Part shown: piece by piece, positions 47,690 through 51,306 of the stretch
Layout of the letters: each line of letters begins with the position of its first letter
Numbering within the stretch: the first letter of the stretch is position 1
Assembly (NCBI GenBank): GCA_013815685.1
Contig: JACDFR010000026.1
Coordinates: forward strand, 1 to 51,306
Origin: Ramlibacter sp.
GTDB taxonomy: Bacteria > Pseudomonadota > Gammaproteobacteria > Burkholderiales > Burkholderiaceae_C
DNA: 51,306 nucleotides
Direction of reading: 5' to 3'
The notes under the pieces: generated by a model
What the model was told of the DNA's origin: nothing
Seen by the model: the letters and a program-made list of their open reading frames with translations, nothing else
Database searches by the model: none
Translations under genes and position numbers: made by a program

Positions 47690-48610
47690 ATGCCACTCGG
47701 TACGCTGGACAGAACTCCCCCGCCCTTCTTCAAGCAGGGCCCCTCCGCCCTCTCCAAGCTCATGGTGTTCAGCGCTGTCGCGCTGTTCCTCATGGTGGCC
47801 GACACGCGCTTTCACATCGCCAGGCCGCTGCGCGCCGTCGTCGCCACCGTGCTCTACCCGATCCAGTGGGTGGCCATGCGCCCGGTGCTGGCGGCCCGCT
47901 ATGGCGCCGGCTATTTCGAATCGCTGCGCGGTGCGCAGGCGTCGGAGGAAGCGGCCCGCCGCAAGCTGGTCCTGCAATCCGAGCGCGCCAACCAGGTCGA
48001 GCAACTGGCCCTCGAGAACGAGCGGCTGCGCAAGCTGCTGGACCTTCGCGCCCGCATTTTCACCTCCGGCGTGGCGGCCGAGGTGCTGTATGACGCGGCC
48101 GACCCTTATTCGCGCAAGATCATCATCGACAAGGGCGTGGCGCAGGGTGTGGCGGCCGGCTCGCCGGTCATCGACGAGTCCGGTGTGCTGGGCCAGGTCA
48201 CCCGCGTCTACCCGCTGATGAGCGAGGTGACGCTGGTGATCGACCGCGAGCAGGCCATTCCCGTCCTGAATACCCGCACCGGCGCGCGCAGCGTCGCCTA
48301 CGGCGACCCGGCGGCCCACAGCGGTTCGCTGGAACTGCGCTTCATGGCCGCCAACGCGGATGTCCAGACCGGCGACCTGCTCACCACCAGCGGGGTGGAC
48401 GGCGTCTACCCGCCCGGCCTGCCCGTGGCCAAGGTGCAGAAGGTCGAACGCCGTGCCGACGCGGGATTCGCCCGCATCGCCTGCTCGCCCGAAGCCCGGG
48501 TGGAGGGTGCCCGCCACGTGATGGTCCTGGCCCCGGTAACGGCCCTGGCGCTGCCGCGGCCCGCCGCCGAAGACCCGGCCGCGCCGGCAAAAAAAGGGGG
48601 GCGGAAATGA
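47690..48610 (+). CDS. mreC: Rod shape-determining protein MreC
   Basis: About 306 residues. A short cytoplasmic N-terminus, one membrane helix (LMVFSAVALFLMVADTRF), a coiled coil (about 75-115), then the beta-barrel periplasmic domain with PYSRKIIIDKGVAQGVAAGS and GVDGVYPPGLPVAKV. It links MreB to PBP2 outside the membrane. The stop overlaps the start of a small ORF (ATGA) that runs through a repeat to mreD. Confidence 0.95.
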   Translation: MPLGTLDRTPPPFFKQGPSALSKLMVFSAVALFLMVADTRFHIARPLRAVVATVLYPIQWVAMRPVLAARYGAGYFESLRGAQASEEAARRKLVLQSERANQVEQLALENERLRKLLDLRARIFTSGVAAEVLYDAADPYSRKIIIDKGVAQGVAAGSPVIDESGVLGQVTRVYPLMSEVTLVIDREQAIPVLNTRTGARSVAYGDPAAHSGSLELRFMAANADVQTGDLLTTSGVDGVYPPGLPVAKVQKVERRADAGFARIACSPEARVEGARHVMVLAPVTALALPRPAAEDPAAPAKKGGRK

Positions 48611-48696
48611 GCGTCGACGGGCCGCCCCTAGACGCGAAGGCCCCCTCGGGGGGCAGCGCAGCAGCTTTGCTGCAAGCGTGGGGGCTATTTCCATGA
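48607..48696 (+). CDS. Bridging small ORF between mreC and mreD (29 aa)
   Basis: The start ATG (48607-48609) overlaps the mreC stop TGA, and the stop TGA (48694-48696) overlaps the mreD ATG, giving ATGA at both ends. The peptide (DAKAPSGGSAAALLQAWGLF in its main part) is encoded largely by the structured repeat. No own ribosome binding site is needed if ribosomes reinitiate. It may exist only to carry ribosomes across the repeat, or may be chance; a parallel ORF exists before mrdA. Confidence 0.4.
   Translation: MSVDGPPLDAKAPSGGSAAALLQAWGLFP
48640..48685 (+). repeat. Structured repeat copy in the mreC-mreD junction
   Basis: Core GCCCCCTCGGGGGGCAGCG (48640-48658), a variable inner stem GCAGCA / TGCTGC (48658-48663 with 48668-48673), then AGCGTGGGGGC (48675-48685). 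The 5' C-run can pair either with the neighbouring G-run or with the final GGGGG. That final run lies eight bases before the mreD ATG and can act as a Shine-Dalgarno with one G-U pair. Confidence 0.9.
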
Positions 48697-49211
48697 TCAT
48701 GCGTCCGGGCCAGCAGCTCCTGCTGCCGGCCAATCCGCTCTTCATCTGGGGCAGCTTGCTGCTGGCCCTGGTGGTCAACATGCTTCCGCTGGGCCGCACG
48801 CCCTGGATGCCCGACTTGCTGGCCCTGGTGCTGGTGTTCTGGAGCGTGCACCAGCCGCTGCGCGTGGGCATCGGGTCGGCCTTCTTCTTCGGAATCGCCA
48901 TGGACGTGCACCAGGCGGCCCTGCTGGGCCAGCATGCACTGGCCTATACCACCCTGAGCTACTTCGCCATCACCATCCATCGCCGGCTCTTGTGGTTCAG
49001 CGTGCCTTCCCAGGCGGTGCAGGTGTTGCCGCTGTTCGCCGCGGCACACGCGATCGAGCTGGCGATCCGGATGCTGGCCGGAGGAATCTTTCCCGGCTTT
49101 TCCGTGCTGCTCGCCCCCGTGATCGAATGCCTGCTTTGGCCGGTTGTCAGCGTCATCCTGCTGGCACCGCAGCGCAGAGCCCCCGATCCGGACGAGAATC
49201 GCCCGTTATGA
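48693..49211 (+). CDS. mreD: Rod shape-determining protein MreD
   Basis: About 172 residues with five or six membrane segments (FIWGSLLLALVVNMLPLG, LLALVLVFWSVHQPLRVGIG) and the conserved GIAMDVHQAALLGQHALAY. It is the integral membrane member of the elongasome. I choose the ATG at 48693, which is coupled to the preceding small ORF and has the repeat G-run upstream; GTG 48678 and ATG 48699 are alternatives. Confidence 0.93.
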   Translation: MIMRPGQQLLLPANPLFIWGSLLLALVVNMLPLGRTPWMPDLLALVLVFWSVHQPLRVGIGSAFFFGIAMDVHQAALLGQHALAYTTLSYFAITIHRRLLWFSVPSQAVQVLPLFAAAHAIELAIRMLAGGIFPGFSVLLAPVIECLLWPVVSVILLAPQRRAPDPDENRPL

Positions 49212-49312
49212 ACACTAGGCGAACGGCCGCAGCGCAGGGCCGCCCCAAGCAAGGCCAGCCCCCTCGGGGGGCAGCGAACCACACGAAGTGGGGAGCGTGG
49301 GGGCACACATGA
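49208..49312 (+). CDS. Bridging small ORF between mreD and mrdA (34 aa)
   Basis: Its ATG (49208-49210) overlaps the mreD stop, and its TGA (49310-49312) overlaps the mrdA ATG, again ATGA at both ends. The product is basic (NTRRTAAAQGRPKQG at the start) and mostly repeat-derived. It uses a different reading frame of the repeat core than the mreC-mreD ORF, yet still exits in register with the next ATG. Expression is inferred only from geometry. Confidence 0.4.
   Translation: MNTRRTAAAQGRPKQGQPPRGAANHTKWGAWGHT
49258..49304 (+). repeat. Structured repeat copy in the mreD-mrdA junction
   Basis: Core GCCCCCTCGGGGGGCAGCG (49258-49276), a different inner stem CCAC / GTGG (49279-49282 with 49288-49291, loop ACGAA), then AGCGTGGGGGC (49294-49304). 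The inner stem sequence differs from the mreC-mreD copy but pairing is kept. The final GGGGG is five bases before the mrdA ATG. Confidence 0.9.
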
Positions 49313-51306
49313 CAGAGCTGCGAAACGTCGAAGCGGACCTCTCGCTGTTTCGCATGCGGATCCTGATCGCCAGCATCGTCGTGGTGCTGGCCTTCGTGCT
49401 GCTGGCCAGCCGGCTGTTCTACCTGCAGGTGGTACGCCACAGCGAGCTGCAGGAACAGGCGGAGAGCAATCGCACCGCCATCGTTCCGGTGGTGCCCAAC
49501 CGCGGCCTCATCCTCGATCGCAACGGCATTGTCCTGGCCACCAATTTCTCGGCCTATACGCTCGAGATCATGCCGGCGCGCATCACCGGCGGCCTGGACA
49601 AGACCATCGACGAGCTGGCGCAGGTGATCGATATCCAGCCGCGCGACAAGCGGCGCTTTCGAAAGCTGCTGGAAGAATCGAAGAATTTGGAGTCGCTGCC
49701 GATCCGCACCAAGCTCACCGACGAGGAAGTCGCGCGCTTCACGGCCCAGCGGTTCCGGTTTCCCGGTGTGGACATCAAGGCCCGGCTGTTCCGCAGCTAT
49801 CCCTGGGGCGACCTGGGCAGCCATGCGATCGGCTACATCGGACGGATCAACCAGGCCGAGAAAAAGGTGATCGAGGACTGGCCCGAGCAGGACCAGGGCA
49901 ACTACCGCGGCACCGAATACATCGGCAAGCTGGGGATCGAGCAAAGCTACGAGAAGGAGCTGCACGGCATCACCGGCGTGGAACAGGTGGAAACTTCCGC
50001 CGGCGGGCGCGCGGTGAGGCGGCTCGCGAGCAGCCCCGCCACACCCGGCAACACCGTCATGCTGGCCATCGACATCAAGCTGCAAAAACTGGTCGAGGAC
50101 ATGTACGGCGAGCGGCGCGGCGCGCTGGTGGCGCTGGACCCGAAGACCGGCGAGGTGCTGGCGTTCGTGAGCAAGCCCACGTTCGATCCCAACCTGTTCG
50201 TCGACGGCATCGACAGCGAGAACTGGCAGATGCTCAACGAATCGATCGACAGGCCGCTGCTCAATCGCGCGATGCGCGGGACCTACCCGCCGGGCTCCAC
50301 CTACAAGCCTTTCATGGCGATGGGCGCCTTGCAGACGGGCAAGCGCTCGGCGACGCAGGTGATCCACGACGGCGGCTCATGGAGCTACGGAGGCCACGTG
50401 TTCCGCAGCCACGGCGACCATGGCCTGGGCGCGGTGGACATGCACACCAGCATCGTGAAGTCGAGCAATGTCTACTACTACATGCTGGCCAACGACATGG
50501 GCGTGGACACCATGCACGATTTCATGAAGCCGCTGGGATTCGGGCAATACACCGGCATCGACATCCAGGGCGAGCTGCGCGGCATCCTGCCCAGCACCGA
50601 ATGGAAGCGCAACTACTACAAGCGCCCCGAGCAGAAGAAATGGTTCGGCGGCGAAACGATCTCGCTGGGCATCGGCCAGGGCTACAACAGCTTCACCATG
50701 CTGCAACTGGCGCAGGCGACCGCGACGCTGGTCAACAACGGCGTCAAGCACAAGCCGCGACTGGCTGTCGCCACGCAGGACGCCGTCAGCCGGGCGATCG
50801 TGCCGATCCCGGCGCAAGCGCCGGAGAACCTGGGCTACAAGCCGGAGCATGTGGCCATCGTGCGCAAGGCCATGGTGGGCGTGACGCAGCAGGGAACCTC
50901 GGCGCGCGTTTTCACGGGCGCGGGCTACCTGTCCGGCGGCAAGACCGGCACGGCCCAGGCGGTGAGCATCGGGCAGAAAGAAAAGTACAACGCCGGCAAA
51001 ATGGAAGAGCACCAGCGCGACCACGCGCTGTACATCGCCTTCGCTCCCGCCGACGACCCGAAGATCGCCATTGCCGCCATCGTCGAGAACGCTGGCTTCG
51101 GCGCGGCTTCCGCGGCGCCGATCACGCGCCGCGTGTTCGACTACTGGCTGCTGGGCCAGTACCCGAGCGAGGAGGACCTTGAAGCGGTCAAGAAGGGCCA
51201 GGCCGGTGCGCCCATTGGCAAGCCGCGCAGCGCTGCCGAAGTGGCGTGGCCGCCGGGTGCCGCCACGGCGCCGCTGCCCGGCCTGGCTGCCTCGGCAGCG
51301 GCAGCC
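49309..51306 (+). CDS. mrdA: Penicillin-binding protein 2 (partial, runs off the window)
   Basis: At least 666 residues; no stop before the window end. A membrane anchor (ILIASIVVVLAFVLLASRLF) is followed by the PBP dimerisation domain (VVPNRGLILDRNGIVLATN) and the transpeptidase with the active Ser330 in PPGSTYKPF, the SSN motif in VKSSNVYYYM and KTG in SGGKTGTAQ. It crosslinks peptidoglycan in rod elongation with MreBCD and RodA. The C-terminal tail past about residue 625 is Ala/Pro-rich, as in related species. Confidence 0.96.
   Translation, partial: MTELRNVEADLSLFRMRILIASIVVVLAFVLLASRLFYLQVVRHSELQEQAESNRTAIVPVVPNRGLILDRNGIVLATNFSAYTLEIMPARITGGLDKTIDELAQVIDIQPRDKRRFRKLLEESKNLESLPIRTKLTDEEVARFTAQRFRFPGVDIKARLFRSYPWGDLGSHAIGYIGRINQAEKKVIEDWPEQDQGNYRGTEYIGKLGIEQSYEKELHGITGVEQVETSAGGRAVRRLASSPATPGNTVMLAIDIKLQKLVEDMYGERRGALVALDPKTGEVLAFVSKPTFDPNLFVDGIDSENWQMLNESIDRPLLNRAMRGTYPPGSTYKPFMAMGALQTGKRSATQVIHDGGSWSYGGHVFRSHGDHGLGAVDMHTSIVKSSNVYYYMLANDMGVDTMHDFMKPLGFGQYTGIDIQGELRGILPSTEWKRNYYKRPEQKKWFGGETISLGIGQGYNSFTMLQLAQATATLVNNGVKHKPRLAVATQDAVSRAIVPIPAQAPENLGYKPEHVAIVRKAMVGVTQQGTSARVFTGAGYLSGGKTGTAQAVSIGQKEKYNAGKMEEHQRDHALYIAFAPADDPKIAIAAIVENAGFGAASAAPITRRVFDYWLLGQYPSEEDLEAVKKGQAGAPIGKPRSAAEVAWPPGAATAPLPGLAASAAAA

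Overview
The window is chromosomal DNA of a high-GC betaproteobacterium, most likely a Comamonadaceae member of the Burkholderiales (Variovorax/Ramlibacter type). This rests on the gatCAB | mreBCD-mrdA arrangement, DUF2272, DUF3597, DUF3606, DUF456 and DUF4124 proteins, TctA-type remnants and uniformly high GC3. No rRNA, tRNA, CRISPR array, integrase or transposase was seen.

Layout. (1) 1-10.4 kb: envelope and housekeeping accessory genes: two lipoproteins with repeat-containing ectodomains, small secreted proteins, DUF2272, TraX-like, FKBP isomerase, DUF456, DUF3606, an alpha/beta hydrolase and an LprI-domain protein. (2) 10.4-23.0 kb: a dense signalling island. It holds a GAF protein, a PAS/GAF histidine kinase, a giant CheB-CheR-PAS-HisKA-REC hybrid, a free-standing CheB-type zinc ribbon, an acidic protein, and a complete stressosome operon rsbR-rsbS-rsbT followed by an RsbT-SpoIIE phosphatase and an RsbT-HisKA-HATPase kinase. 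There is no sigma-B or RsbU/V/W here, so the stressosome output is probably the co-transcribed kinase and phosphatase. (3) 23.0-37.6 kb: metabolism and transport: arginase, sugar isomerase plus enolase-superfamily enzyme, asparaginase, a biotinyl-carboxyltransferase fusion, AraC regulator, ABC-2 exporter and AEC carrier. At least five gene remnants are interspersed (VioB-like, TctA, SDR, NodT/TolC, GST); three keep both ends but have lost the middle. (4) 37.7-51.3 kb: core genes: rep helicase, xth, pyrE, gatCAB, mreB-mreC-mreD and mrdA (cut by the window edge).

Most unusual features. A short structured repeat with core GCCCCCTCGGGGGGCAGCG ... AGCGTGGGGGC occurs five times. Three copies lie in a 78-bp tandem array kept in frame inside rep. 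One copy lies in each of the mreC-mreD and mreD-mrdA junctions, where its terminal G-run sits at Shine-Dalgarno distance from the next start. In both junctions a small ORF crosses the repeat and joins its neighbours by ATGA overlaps at each end. A 516-bp nearly full-length inverted repeat (foldback element) lies between a secreted-protein gene and xth.
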